Of a DNA stretch of 64,000 bases, positions 32,930 to 47,100 are shown in pieces. The notes beneath the pieces are model-generated. The model was not told the DNA's origin, did no database searches, and saw only the letters and a list, made by a program, of their open reading frames with translations. Origin of the DNA: Meandrina meandrites (Eukaryota; Cnidaria; Anthozoa; Scleractinia; Meandrinidae); NCBI GenBank assembly GCA_963693305.1, contig OY855909.1, positions 6,271,345 through 6,335,344 of the forward strand. Direction: 5' to 3'. Numbering within the stretch: the stretch's first letter is position 1; the number at the start of each line of letters is the position of its first letter. A program made the position numbers and the translations under genes.

Positions 32930-35900
32930 GTCTTATTAGACTGGGTAACATTTTAATGACGGCCAAGACATACCTTTAGTAAATGTCTAGACTGAAAAAC
33001 AGTGAATTGTTCTCTCAAGATTTGAATGGTCATCGCGCAAGTTGTCTATAATCTTAGCATCGCTGGCAATGCTAATCTTGTTTCCCGGGATAGAGGGTGG
33101 GGCAATACTCAAGCTTGCATAATGCCACTTAACATTTACGCGGTCGTTCCATGATACAGATTTTCTTTTTCGGGTGTTGTGTTTCGTCATCAAACTTATA
33201 CAGGAATGGTTTTGCAGTAAATGAATATTCAACTAAAAACAAAAAATTAACAATATGAATTTTTTGTAAAGCACGATCTTAGGCCGAAATATTTGAAAGC
33301 TGCGCAGCACACACAATCTTTCTGCGCAGGCTTTCATTACTGCTAAATAATTCTCAAAAAATAATTGCAGGCACAAGAGAGGCCCGCAACACTAATCTTG
33401 ACTGTGACCAGCGGATTGCGTATCACGCGTGCGCACCACGTTTATAACAGGGACCCTCAAATCGGAAGTTGAAAATTTCGTCTTCCACTGACCAAGAACG
33501 ATTAGAATGACTAAAATGTGTCAATCACACCAGTTTGTCACATGGGATCGAGGCTTCTGTCACATTGAAGACTGCATGACGTATTGTGCTTTTGAGAAGA
33601 TTGTTGTGATTTTTTAAAGCACTGCTTTTGAAAAGATTGCTGTGATATCAACGTTGTCTGAGAAGTTCTCACGATCTCGTTAAATTATTGCTTTGAAAAT
33701 AAGGCTGCCCATTGCCCACATCTTAAACACAAGACTCTTAAGTGCATCTAGGCCCGCACTTTCTAATCAGCGGCTACCAACTGGGGGGGGGGGGGGGGGG
33801 GGGGGGCACCTCGCTTTGCATTTTTACCCATTTCGATAATTTGTGGGCCACTTGGCCCGACGTGGACTTTACCTATTAAATCTTACCTTGCATCTGTTTT
33901 TAAGTCTCCGTTTTGCGTAAAGAAAACAGTTCCGAATAAAGTACAAATACTTTTATGCACCCATTACGTACATATGTTTACTGATGGGCATGAGGGAAAT
34001 GAACCAAATTCATATCAATAATTAGGTCACCGATATTTTTGGATTGTAGCTTGTTCTTTGAATACCGGGGTGTTTATTTGACTTTTGCCATTGTTTTATA
34101 TTCTGTGGGTAAATTTCCTTTTCAATCATTCCTGACAGAATTAAACGATCTTTTCTATTTTGTACGTGCAATTGCTAATCAAGCACCTATTAAATTTCCT
34201 TTCCAATTTCCAGAAATTTAGCAATGGAAGAAGGGTTGATGCGTTTAACAAATAAAAGATAGTAAAACGTTTCAATCAATATGTATTCATGTGTTTACAT
34301 TCACGCTGTCGGTAGAGATCAACTGTCTCTCATCAAAAAGGCTCGGACGGTGGACGTCCATTTCTGATCACTTCCGCTTACGATTCAATTGATTTTGCGT
34401 TCATCCACCAAATCGGACTGCTCTAAACAGCCACCATCAACAACTGGTGTTCTGAGCGTGGTCTAACAGCCTAATAAACCGTTCGTGACCACGCTAAATA
34501 GTTTATCCAAGATGGAGTATCGTGTCGGAGTATTGGCAGCTGTTAATCTCAGCACCGTGCTCTCCTTTGTTCAGCCCCCACTGCGCCAGCCCAGTCATCT
34601 TTTTCTTGCGTTCTTAAGCCAAGCTGTGTTTTGTGGGGGTCTCTTCCTTTGTGATCTCAGTGTAGTCCCTCTTTATTTTCCACTTCTTTAAGTATGAGTT
34701 CCGTTTGGTTTCTTAACTCCGGGCTCGGTGTTTTGACAACAAGAGTGGATATGTTTATGAGGCGCCGCGAGTCAAATTGACAATCGATGTAGGCGTTGGT
34801 CGGGTGGACCTGTACATCACATCTGATTCAGTTAGATAGCAAACTAACAGTTTAAACATAATCCAGTCTTTAACTACTTTTTCTTTTTAAGCCTCCTCTG
34901 TGCATGGTGCACCTTGTATAAGAAAATATCCACTGTGCTACAAAGCTTTAGTCTTTTCGTAAAACCCCATAGGGCTCTTCAGCATTTGCGATAAACTAGT
35001 CTTTTAATCCGATGTGTCTTAAATCGTAAATTTATCTTAAATGTTTACAGTTTGTTGTTTATACATGTATTCGTTCCGTAATAATTTCATAAAAAATAGT
35101 ACTAGCAAAGAACAAAAAAATGATTTGTCTGGTTTCTTTCTTTTTGTCAATGCTTGTCACCCTTCTTGGTTTGTTAAGAACTGAATAAAAACCAACACTA
35201 TATATTTATTAACGACTGCCCAACTTGTAACAAGAAATAATTTCACAAAAAAGTCTCTTAAATAGAGTTTTTTACTGAGCTATGAAACTTAGTCGTCTGC
35301 CAGAATATAACACTTGTAGGTGAATTTTTCAGTTAGTTATCAAATAAGATACTAATTTTAGACTAAAGTTAACATGCAAACGCCGTTCATGAATTGAGCA
35401 AACTCTCCTCGCACGTTTTTCCCTGTCATAATTTCAAACATATATTTTCTTCGTTTTCGTTTTTAATATAAATTACGGTCCCGAGTAGAAACATGAATCG
35501 TGGAGGCACTTGCCTCTATATCCCTCAAAGTTCTTCTTTCCTTTTTTCAATATCAAACTGAGACCTTCCTTTTAATTAAATTTATACGCCGTGAGATCGA
35601 TTCCGTGAATTTGTGCTTTTCCCACGCTCAGTACACCTTCGATTCCCGGGTTCCCATCAGGTTCCTTGCAGTCGCGATCAGCAGTTCCCAGTAGGAAATC
35701 TTTACAACCCAAAAGAAATGGCCAACTCGCAAAACACATGGAGTCAGTTTATTTACCCGAACAATGAACCATTAAACAAAGGGAACGCTCCGATGTATCA
35801 CGCCATTCGTAGCATGTATCTTCAGTTCTTGAATACAAAGCTTCGTGTCTTATCCTTATTGCAAGCACATAATTTGCTCTTGGTTTCATTCTGAGCGGAG

Positions 35901-36977
35901 CGTTCGGTTGTTAAAGGGAATCGTCAGTGAATCGTATCCACGCGGAACGGTTATACCACGAAACACATCACATAACTCTTTTAGTTACAACTGTTCTGTT
36001 TGTTAGTGTATTAATCATAATAACCTCATAAAAACTAAGTGGAGTCTTTTAAGTCAATATATAACTTATCACAGAAGTATTCGGGCATGTCGCTGGTTTC
36101 TATTTTCCGGTCTGTGAAGTTCTAGAACTATTTGGCCACTTGTTAGAGGCCAGCGATTCATTACCGAAAACCGCACTATGTTCGAATGACTAATGTTTGT
36201 TTGTTTACAAGCACCATTAACGGTCCATTATCTCTTACACAAATCTGCTTCTTCTATTCAGGCAAATGAATTTGAAAGAGAACTGAATATTTTCGCGGAT
36301 CTGTCGATTCTTTTCGCAATGAAAAATAAATCAGACATGCTTTGATGAAAACGTCAACCATGTCAGAGTTTAATTCAAGCGCCACCAACAGTGAGGCAGG
36401 AAACACATCTAAGAACGTTGAGACTTAAGATATTCAAAAGTGGACGACTAGAAAGAACAAAAAGCTAACTCCTTACTAATCATGAATTATAGTTCTTTAA
36501 AAGACAGTATGGGTTACTTGTGCATTGAGGACATTGTTCGATTGTGTCTCCCGCGTGTACTACCTCTTAAAAGGCGGAGCCACAACGGGCTTTTGGACCT
36601 AGTTATTGGTTGCGAATTTAGCACCTCTTTGAAGCCAACAATAAAACATAGATTATTAACACAAACACTAAACACAATAAGGAACCGCACGGCCAACCTT
36701 GACGGCTCTTTCATTTCGCAGCACTTTGTTTGCAGGCAGAGATTCTGATTGGCTCGCGATGAAAAATGGTACACCACCGTATCAATTACGGTGCTTGGTT
36801 AACATCAAATCGTGAATACTGACAACAAATTAAGAACGCCGCTAGCGTAGACGTCAGTCATTCAGCTCTGGTCCGGTGTACTGAAGTATCAGTAGTGTAA
36901 ACACTATAGTCGATCACTGACGGTAAGAATTTGTACACAGCTTGCATTGGTACAAGTACGACACGCATCGAATTGAA
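32930..36977. other. Non-coding region upstream of FoxG
   Basis: No gene was recognised. Open frames here (for example at 34485, 35613 and 36482) lack family signals. Apart from the poly-G run at 33783, there are few repeats. It probably includes the FoxG promoter and 5' UTR; a specific promoter element could not be assigned. Confidence 0.45.
33783..33806. repeat. Poly-G tract, 24 bases
   Basis: An uninterrupted G run, likely to vary in length and be poorly assembled. Confidence 0.9.
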
Positions 36978-38402
36978 ATGAAGGATAACAGTGAACAAGA
37001 TTATCAAGAGCAGAGCTCTAAAGAAGCGCTGAGTGCCTCGGAGGAAAAGGTGTTTAGCTACCTAGATGGCAAAGCCGTGGCTAGTCCTGCGAAGGACACC
37101 GAAGAAGACAAAGAAGACTACTTAAAGGAAGACGACAAAACGGCAAAGAACGAAGGCAAAGATGGGGAAGAGAAGAAATACGAGAAGCCACCATTTTCGT
37201 ATAATGCCCTTATAATGATGGCGATTCGTGGATCACCCGAGAAGAGACTTACCCTAAGTGGCATCTATGATTTCATTATGAAGGTTGGTACAATTGACGC
37301 GCCTTTAGCACCTACAAGTTACATGAATTATAATTATTCTCCACGTAATTGTTATTAGCAATTTTTATGCGTTAGACATGCTCATGTATTAATTCCACTA
37401 ATTGGTAAAAGTCTGGCACGAAATGACAAAAACGCCCAGTAATTTGCTGGAGATAGTCTAAAGCGCGCCGTTTCAGTATAGACACTTTCATAAAGTGAAA
37501 ACTTTAGTTTATTTCAACGCGTTTTATTGTGTTTATCTCTGAGTCTACATTTCCATGCGCCAAATTTGCACCTTATAAGCAAAGCGAAAGCAAAGAGTAT
37601 TAATACTAAAATTTTATGTTGACTCTTTCAACAGAACTTTCCATATTACCGCAACAACAAGCAAGGCTGGCAAAACTCCATCAGGCACAACCTGTCCCTC
37701 AACAAATGCTTTGTCAAGATCCCTCGTCATTATGACGATCCTGGCAAAGGAAACTACTGGATGTTAGATCCAAGCGCAGACGATGTGGTGATCGGTGGAA
37801 CGACAGGCAAACTAAAACGACGGAATCCTCCCTCCTCTAGAAGTCGCGTGGCGCTCAAACGTCAGCAGAGAATCTCTCCCATCCCGGGCTATTCGCTCGA
37901 TCCCTCACAAGTTGGGTTCTGTTCCAGTTTCTGGCCTCATCCATCGTCGATTTTCCCAGCGCCTTTGTCGCCTCAGATGCGAAGGCACAGCTTAATGGGA
38001 ATGCCTTGCACCATGAACTGCAACTCGTCACTCCCTCATCCCACTCCAGTTCTCCCACACCCTTCACCGAGTGCCAGATGCCTCGTCCCCTCATCACCAG
38101 AGATGACACTCCCAAACCATTGCCACGGATTTGGATATCTGCAGCCCACCTATCCACAAACAGGCCTTTTCCCCCTGAGTCATCCACGGTCCCCTATGGA
38201 ATCTCAGTGGCCAGCTTCGATTTCATCGTCGCCTTTCCTACCAGACAGGTTCATGGCGAACAGTGACTCTATGTTCCAGTCTGCGTTCAGTACGGTACCT
38301 AAGTTACCGTTCGGTTCTTCCACATTGAGATCTAACTTCCCTTTCTCCAAAGAGAACGCTTTTCAGGCGTCTAGAACGCCTTTTCTTTCAGACTGCAAAT
38401 GA
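36978..38402 (+). CDS. FoxG: Forkhead transcription factor FoxG (2 exons)
   Basis: The product has 357 residues. The exons are 36978-37283 and 37635-38402; the 351-bp intron is GT-AG and phase 0. The start is the ATG giving MKDNSEQDY; the open frame extends upstream only through a TTG. Residues 1-67 are acidic and Lys/Glu-rich. The forkhead domain spans about 68-165: [24 protein letters not shown], then across the intron [12 protein letters not shown], recognition helix [15 protein letters not shown], and [11 protein letters not shown]. The segment after it, [15 protein letters not shown], is distinctive for FoxG. The C-terminal half is Pro/Ser-rich. FoxG acts in the nucleus, mostly as a repressor, and patterns anterior neural tissue in bilaterians; its role here is inferred. 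The intron splits the domain after helix 2. A poly-A signal lies 508 bases past the stop. Confidence 0.93.
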
Positions 38403-38909
38403 ACACTGGAAAATTCCCTAAGATACAAATATATATTTAAGTATAGAGAGAAGTATAGAAATCAAACGAGAGTTAGAGCAATGGGCCATCTTGTGTAAAT
38501 ATGTATTTGATGCTGGAATTGCTGGAAATTGTCAAAATTATTTTTAATTAACTGACTCGATGACCATTCATTGAATTATGTTATCCACTTTGTTCATTCA
38601 GTTTTCGCTAATTGAGTGCAAGTTTACAATATTATCAAAACCACGTTGACGAACACGAACAAGACACCCGTTAGAAAAATATTTTACACTTAAATGTAAA
38701 GAGAAAACTAAAACACCATAACGTGTAAATTTTGTCTGTATGTGGACACCTTATTCCGTGAATGCAAGCAAATATAACAACTAAATATTTATGAAGGCAA
38801 TGTGTCTATCTCCGTAATTCAATTACCGCATTAAAAATTTAGGGATCGTTTTTTTCTTCTTTGTGTGTCGACTGAGTTGAACTGTTTGCCGACGAGTTAC
38901 AAACCTTTC

Positions 38910-38915
38910 AATAAA
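38910..38915 (+). terminator. Candidate FoxG polyadenylation signal
   Basis: An AATAAA in TTTCAATAAAGAC context, about 510 bases after the FoxG stop, at a sensible distance for a 3' UTR. Confidence 0.55.
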
Positions 38916-38919
38916 GACT

Positions 38920-41900
38920 TCTTCGGTAAAAGAATTAGTCGGTTTAGTTGAAGCAATCACACGTTGTTAACTAAAAAAGACAGCTTTTTTTAAGCTATTA
39001 CTGAATTTTGTTGACAGTTTGGTCTCACTAAACCCTTTTACTCCAAGAAGCAGTTATACATTTTGTGATTTCAGTACTTTTCGTTGTGTTGCCTTTCTCT
39101 GCTTTAAAAATCGATTCGTAGTTATAACTGGTAAAATAATCTATTTAATAAAGGGAACTAGTGCTTGGTTGAATTAAACTTGGTTTAGTTAGTTATAGCC
39201 GAAAGATCGGTTTGTCGTTTTTCATTCAGTGACGCACAATGTATTTTTCCCTGCCTCTATTCTACAAGTCTCTGTTAATTGCTTTGAGTAATTAGCAGAA
39301 AAAGCAGTCTGTAAAGCTTAGGTTCGCGTAATTAGCACCTTTAGTTGCAGCTTATGACCTTTTTAGTTTAATGATTTCTTGCCAAAGTCCACATGCATTA
39401 AATCACAGTGTCTTTTTACCACGGCCGTCTCTTGTTGATATCAAACTATCTTTTGAAAGAAATTTGTGCTAAGAGTTTCAAGAGGTCAAGTGTAAACGAG
39501 TTCACTTTTTTTTCTGGATAACCCCGTGGAGTTATTTGTTTGGGAAGTTGACAATAGCCCAGCGTGGAAAACATATGAGCTGCGATTTAGACATATTCAT
39601 ATGCTAATTTGCCTTAAGAGCGTTTTTACACACACTTCAATGGCTAAAACAAATAAGATAATAGTCGGAGTCCTGTAGTGTTCTTTTAGTTCGCAGAGTT
39701 CATTATTTAGTTTGTCTTCCATTGTTTGAGCACTGTGGGCTGCCCTTTGTTTACCTAGCTTTTCGTCGTGTGTTGTGTAACATTGGGGAGGCCTATTTAC
39801 AACATGTATGAGCCCAACTACAGAGTAATTTTCTTAATTATGACGTCCTCCATCCATATCGCCTGCCGTTATGTTTTGTGTCGCCGCTTTATGTATAAAA
39901 GGCAAATTCGCATCGAGGTAAACAACTCGATTTTACAAGGGCCAATCTTGATCTGGCGAAAGTTTATAATTTTCGCCCAACTGGCCATCAACAAGGATTT
40001 CAATGCCTGCGCGCTAAAACGCCGGGGCCGATAACTTTTACGAACGTCTAAGCATTACGGTCTAAAGTTATTTTCTGGTCAACACTCGATCAATCAAGCA
40101 TATGGCAGTAATTAGGAGTCAACAATCCAAAGCTGAACAAAAGCGCCAATTGGGCTGAACATCTTTGATAAGTGGCAGTAAAAGAAAGTGGTGAATCGTA
40201 CAACGTACAGCTTGCTTTTTCAGGCGTCAACTCAACTGAGCAACAAATTATCATATCGACCAATAAGTGCTAAGTACCGTTATCCTTTGTGACAAAAAAG
40301 AAAATTAATTGTTTTGAAAACTGAAGTTTAAAATTAGTACTCAAAACACTCCTCCGTCCAAAAACACTTGTTTTGATAGTACACTAGCAAACTAAGCGAT
40401 TGAGGCTTAATTCGTCAGTACACAACATAAAACCGATCGTTTTCTTTCTTCCTCTGAAACCGCTGCTCAGTTATGCATAAGCAATTTACGTATCACTCCC
40501 TTTGCCCCAATCATTTTGCCAATGAGCAGGTTGTTGTGTTGGTGCCTCACGAGCCCTCTTCTTATCTTTCTCCTACAGTACACTTGTTGCTAAATTAAAA
40601 GTAGTCATTTCAATTCTAGATAATTATAGTACACGTATCGCGACCAATGCTCGGCTAACCGCAATTAAAACACTTTTCCCTGAGGCAAAAGAAACGCTGA
40701 CTTCCTCGGCTGTTTCGGTGAACAAGTGGAACATGGGCTTGCGTTGCCTTAATAAGGAAAACGTTCCACTCCACGCAAACGGTTCCCACCCATTCCCGCA
40801 TACGTTAGAAAAATAAATTGGCTAAACGTAGTTCAATTGTTTTATAAACTGTGCACATGATACAAAAGCATGGAATCCCGCTGAAACGCTTCGATCTGGA
40901 AGATCACGGAACATGTTTTTTGTAGAATAGACGGCCATTTCAGTGGTGCAAAGCGTCATAAAAGAATTGAGTACCAGCTCTAAACAGTTTTCAATATTTT
41001 CGCTTCTGTTTCCTTCAAACATTTGGATTTTAACAATGTTCGTGTTTGCACTGTTAGTACGTTATCGCGGCGGGGATGAAGCTATATATACAGCAAGCTT
41101 GCTCATCGTGCGTTTTGAAAACACAACAATGGTGATGGCATACCAACGCTGCGTGGAACCCTTGTTATCGCACGTTGTTGCACTGACGTTGCTCCAATTT
41201 CCGGTCAAAACGAGTTATTTTTATTTCATGATCCTACCACAGAATAGATATTTCATCACTTATTTACTCCTGACGAGTTTCAGATAATAACGCTTACGAA
41301 CTTAAAACGAAAAAAAAAAAAGCTTTAGCGCCACCTGGCGAGTGAAATCGTTACGTGGGCGCGCGCCAACTGAGAACAATGACGCAACGAGTTAAGCATT
41401 TACTATGCGATGCTTAAATGAAAAACTAGCGTTACATAGGGTATAATATGTTCTGATTGACTATTCAAACTATGTAGTTTTCGAGCACGGCCTGAGGTCA
41501 CTGTAGGGTAGCTATCTGGCAGTTTCCTAGAGTTTCTTCACAGCTGGCTGTTATGAACGCGTTAAAGTCATTTGTAAATTAAGGCAAAACCTGTTTGTGC
41601 CCGCATTTTTAAAGTTTAATACCAACACTTGTCAGCTTAATTCCGGTAAATAAACTATCTCGTGGTATTATTCTGGGTACAAAGATGATGCATTTAATGG
41701 TTTTAATGTTTCCAAGGAAAGAAAAAAAGTCTAAGGTAGTAAAATTAACTTTAGTACTTGAATTTAATATTTATTAATCTCTTTGTCTGAGGCCGCACTT
41801 ACGATTTGTTAATACTGCTTTGTATAGCTTTAAATCAACAAGTTAAATTTTCTGCTCAGAATCTTTTCATTATGTAAGGCAAACCTTTAAATTTTGATTT

Positions 41901-44140
41901 ATGTTTAGAGCAACTGAATCCTACAATTCAGAAAAAAAAAACGCTTTTGATCAGAGTTAATGAGTGTTAATTAAAACTTGAGGCGAAAGAAACCTGTTTG
42001 CATCTTCGATGTACTAGCAGTAACAAGTAAATAGCGTCCCAAGAAGATCTAATGACATTTTGACCATTTATATTGCGGTCAATGAAAAGAGTCGTGCAAA
42101 GAGTTCCAGAAATTGCATGATGAAAACAAAGTCATTGAGTTGTTTCCAGAAGAAATTCTTGAAAACTAAATTCCGTTCCGGCCATATCTTTTATGCGATT
42201 TGCTTCACATATGCTTCGTCCCAAACTACTTTCTTCCGGTTTTTGACTGTTTGCCGGCAAAATGTAGAACTTTTATACTTTTAATGAAAATTCCACAACA
42301 ATACAATGTAGACAATTTCTCTCCATCGATCTTGCTGGCCAGCTGATGGCATCTGCGGGCTTTAGTGCGTAGTCCATGATAATTGCTCGAGATAAACATA
42401 AATGGGACAAAGAAGCTAAACAGGAACCAAAATTTTCGTCACAAAATTTCTCGGCCTACACACTTGACGCGCCGTGAAGTTTATTTCAGCCGCTTGCCGT
42501 TATGACTTCGAGCAGTTTGGAAGTGAAGGGTGGGCTTTGATTTGGGACTCGTTTGGAGATCATGTGAAGTAAAACGAACTTCATGAGTCTTTCTTTCTGA
42601 TTAAAGTATGGCAAAAGAAAAGAACTACAAGGATGCCACATTCTAAAACGGTGTGCTTGTTCACCTTTGAATTTATGAAGCATTTCATTTAAATCCATAG
42701 CAGTTTTTACATCAGTCTAATTTTGTATCCAGAGTACAGCCTTTAATTTTGAACGCTGCTGTGCATGTTACTAGTTACTGCTTTAAACTGTAAAGCATAC
42801 AGGCAACTAAAATTACAGTTCCCCTGTTCTTTGTAAACAGCTGCCATGAATTCATCTTTCACTGTTTAAATATACCAGCGAACTTTTTTGTCTTTTCTTC
42901 ACTTAGGCGCTTTGCATTTAGATGATCGACTTACTGTTAACATCCATTAATTAATAAGTCCACATGCTTTTGAAGCTGGACTTGAGCCGACAAAGTTGGT
43001 GTTCAAAAAAGCGGTTAATTTTCCATCCAGTAGCTTTTTTAGCGTTAAAAAGTGTGTCAGTTCTTTCTTTCTTGAGTTGTTTTATTACCAAAGTTATATG
43101 ACCGTTAAATTCACTTCATCTCTTCAATCTTTTCACGGACGCTGTTTTTTTCTTCGCGTACTGTAATAGATACCTGTTTCCTCGAAGACAAAGGACTGAA
43201 ATTATTTCGTGCAGAACTGTGCTCGTTTTCTTACCGAACAAGTTTGCAAACAGATGGAATAATTAGCTTTGCTTGTATGTAAACCTCACATATATGGCTA
43301 CGGACAAACTAAAGAAACAAAATAGTTTCCCTCTCAAATAGTTCCATGTTATTTTCAACTAAAAGCCGAACCTAAAACAACGCTTATTATTATGAGGTAC
43401 GAAATAATGAATCAGTGTTTTTTTGAATATTCTCACGGGTGCACGGATTTAAGTATTGTCTTTCTTTTGCGTTTTTTATGGCTCTGTGTTATCAGGGATA
43501 AAGCCAAAAATCTTATTTTCAATTTGGCTCACGTGGAATTAATATTTTGCTGTTACATTGAAAACTGAACGTTTTATTAAATTATTCATCGACGGCTTGT
43601 AAATTTTCCTTTATGTCTTGTTTATGGCTAGCTGTCAGGATTACCAACATGTACTGTTAATGGATTTACTCGGGTAGAAGGTCATGTCGTTTATGAAGTA
43701 AAATTTTGGTCCAAGCCGTTATCAGCTGGGCGGACGGTGTTACCTAAATCAGCTTCAAACTAACAGTTTAAATCCCCAAATCCCTAAATCTTAAATCAAG
43801 GTGTTCTTGGTAAATATCTGCTTTTGAATGAAAAATCATCTTGTGTTCGATCAAACTCGAAAGAAACTTCGACATGTTTTACCTACATCTCTCAAAGTTG
43901 CAAACTTAAAACAGTTTATTTTATTTAGTTCACAATCTTCAACGAGGAAAAAACTAGACTGACGTGTTCCTCTCAACTTTAAAAACAACTGAATTAAAGA
44001 TTAGTTTTTGTGAAAGGGCGTATTAACCCGCGAGAACTTGTAGACATCTGATAACAAAAGAGGGCTAATACTTTTCAACATTCACTCTCGCGGATGAAAG
44101 CTACTTATAAACTCACCAGCAAGGCACCTGCCAGACTAAC
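38920..44140. other. Non-coding, transposon-poor DNA downstream of FoxG
   Basis: No gene, inverted repeat or known element was seen in 5.2 kb. Frames at 39768, 40943 and 42060 have no family signal. Such quiet DNA beside a developmental regulator often contains enhancers, but none can be pointed to without comparison. Confidence 0.45.
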
Positions 44141-44144
44141 AGTG

Positions 44145-47100
44145 CTAAGCTCTCTCGAGTCTCTTAAAGGGAGAAGATTGAGACAAAGGCTCGTACATTA
44201 GCTGCAGGTCATTGAAGTATTTCTTTGTATCGCCAAGAGACGTGGTGATGGAGCCAGGCATGGGTTTGAAAAACTGAACCGTGACAATCAACTTAAAAAT
44301 GCTATCTTCCACAGATCATCGCCTTTCGCGTTCACTTCGTTTTCAGCGCCACCTTAAGAATTTGCTCAGTAAATATTCAGTTTGAAAAACAAATGGAAAC
44401 ACTCGAAACGAGGCGAAAATAATTTATCTATTTGGCCAGACTACAGGCAGTCCTATACTGGCGTTTTAGTTGGCAGGTTGTCTTTACCTAACACATCGCA
44501 CAAAATGCCACTAAAGTGCTGTTTTCTTTGGTAGAATTTAATTGCCTTGCCGTTAATGAACCAGCATTCTTCTCTATTTCTTCAGCTGTTGGCTAAGCAG
44601 GTGTTTTACCACTTGGTTTTAGTTTGAGATCTTGTTCTATTCATTACAAGGCTAATTGAAGGACAACCTTTATCGAAGGCCACACCACGCAGTGGTGCTA
44701 TATCTGCTTTGAAGTGATTGCATAACCAGGTCAAAATAATATCTAATGAAACTAAAGTACTCTTATATTCAAAGTACAAAACCCTGAATAACAAGCATAT
44801 ATAGCGTTGGCGTACAAACGTGTTTGATCCTTCTCGAGTATAATTCAGCCATTATTTAGATTTATGAATGAAAATGTACTCCTGCTAATTGGTGATAATT
44901 ACCCCTTTGGGATATGGGCCGTCCTGAAGTTGTTTACGCCATAGAACCCACATACAAATTTATTATCATTAGTCAAATCCTGGCGTCTTGTAATTTGCAT
45001 TGGGGTCCATTGGTAAAACATTAAATTCATGCAATGTCGTTTGTGGGCTTTTTTAAACGCTTCATACCTGCCATATACAAACGCCATATAACTTTCCAAT
45101 TCTTAAGTAGCCATCCTAAAGTAAGACCCTATTTAGCAATTACAAGAAATGCATTAACAGCGCCATATGCAAATGTCATATTTCTGTTTATTTTTTTTTT
45201 TAGTGAAAATCAGTCAGGTCTTTTTTGTCCTTGGTAAAATATGGGAAGGCTAACATCTGCTTTAATTTAGTAACTCAGTTTCCGTAGACTAAACATGTAC
45301 CTTACACTGCTTTGTGAAAAATAATTTGTATTTAAATGTTATAACAGATATAAACGTACTCATACAATAAACACATTAGCTAGACTTTGTAGCATAAAAG
45401 ACCGTTATTTTCTGTTGTGATTTCCTAATTTGTCAACTTTTGGCTAAACAATCGTAAACCTTTCAATAGCACGTGCTAAGAAAGATAATTATATTCTTTC
45501 CAGTTTCCAACACAGTCGCGTCTTAAGGCAAAAAGTAGTCAACTGAAACCCTAATTCATGAAGCACATGGAATTCAAAATTTATAAAACCAGTATACAAA
45601 GAAGAATGAAAAACTAAACAAGGAGAATTGGTTCTTAAGAAAATGTACACATTTCATACTCGACTTAAACAGTGCACGCACGGAATTAAGTAAAAGTGCC
45701 TTTTCATACTTGATCATGTTATTAAGTGTAAAGTACACACACCCGATATTTAAAGGGAAGTAAAAAACGGACAGACTGATTTATGAATTATCCAAAGGAA
45801 GTTAAACTGACCCAGACTAAATTAGGTTAGATAATAAAAAGAGACCATGTAGTTTACAAAGGGCTACCAGTTTACTCAGTCTAGGAATAAGAAATAAACT
45901 TGTCAAGGCCCTCTTGATGTAAGCTGATCATGAAGCTTCATAGAAGAAGATGAATCCAACGGACTGCTGTGAAAATCTGGTGGAAAACACAGGTCTGTTT
46001 TGTCTGTTCAGCTCCGGTAGCCCCGCCACCCGGTTTGGATCTGTAACATAAGAAAGAGAAACTAAAAAATATCAAAACATATGCTAATTACTACCTGTCA
46101 GTTGCTATGTTCAAAAGCCGATATCGTTAGTACAGTTACATAAGAACTGTGAAAAGAAGCAAAAAAAGCCGGTCAACTTTGTTAACACTCTGATATAGTG
46201 TTGTTGTTTATTTTACAGTCAGTTTTTTGCATCACTGCTCTTCGAGGGAATAAGTTCCCTTTTAAGCCTGGAAACAGAAAAATCACGATCAATTCGTTGA
46301 AAAAAACAGACGTTTATATTAATTCAAACCATATCTGAAATGTTTCTCGGTTACTGTTAGAAATACATTTGTACAAATCAGAATCAATTGAAAATGTATC
46401 ACCGTGACTAACTATCTGCTATGCCACAATTTCTGTCCAGTACACATGAAGAACAATGAGAATAAAACAAAAAGGTAATATCCCGGCATATCTCCTCGTC
46501 GGGGGCATGTACTTACTTCAAATTCCCGTTTTTCTAAATTGTCACGGTTGTTTCTATACAATTTCGTTTTTGACGTGAAACCTGGAGTAATTTTCCACCT
46601 TCTGTTGCTGCAAACATTCATTCTTACTGCTTTTACAGGATAGGAGTGATTTATATTTAAAATGTAAGGATTCTAATGGAGCAAATACGCTAATGAGCCA
46701 AGCAGGAAAACAAATTTTAAAATTGAGGAGGAGATTGACAGGAAAAGCTCGCGAGATGAACTTAAAAAAAAATATTAACGTTTTCGAGATGCGTTGTCTG
46801 TAGTAATAACCTTTTTTTTTAACAACAGCTCAGTTCGTGGTATTTTCTTTTACTGGCGTAATCCGCCACAATTTCGGTTTTAGCTCCCTAGTCTTTCTTG
46901 TGTTGCAATGAAAAGGTATATAGTGTGTCTAATTCCTTAGTTTTGCTTATTCAAAACAGGCCAGATTCAATTTACAAAATCGAGAGTCGCGAACTCAGTT
47001 TCACATTGTGTATCTGAAGCAAAATGTTTGAGATCGAATCTATTTTAAAACGGGAAAATTTGATGGGAGTTTATATATGGCTACGAAAATGGTTTCGACA

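Noticed and set aside
34485..34691. 68-codon hydrophobic frame as a small membrane protein
   Set aside because: It starts at GTG, has no splice or family support, and its composition fits chance in this region.
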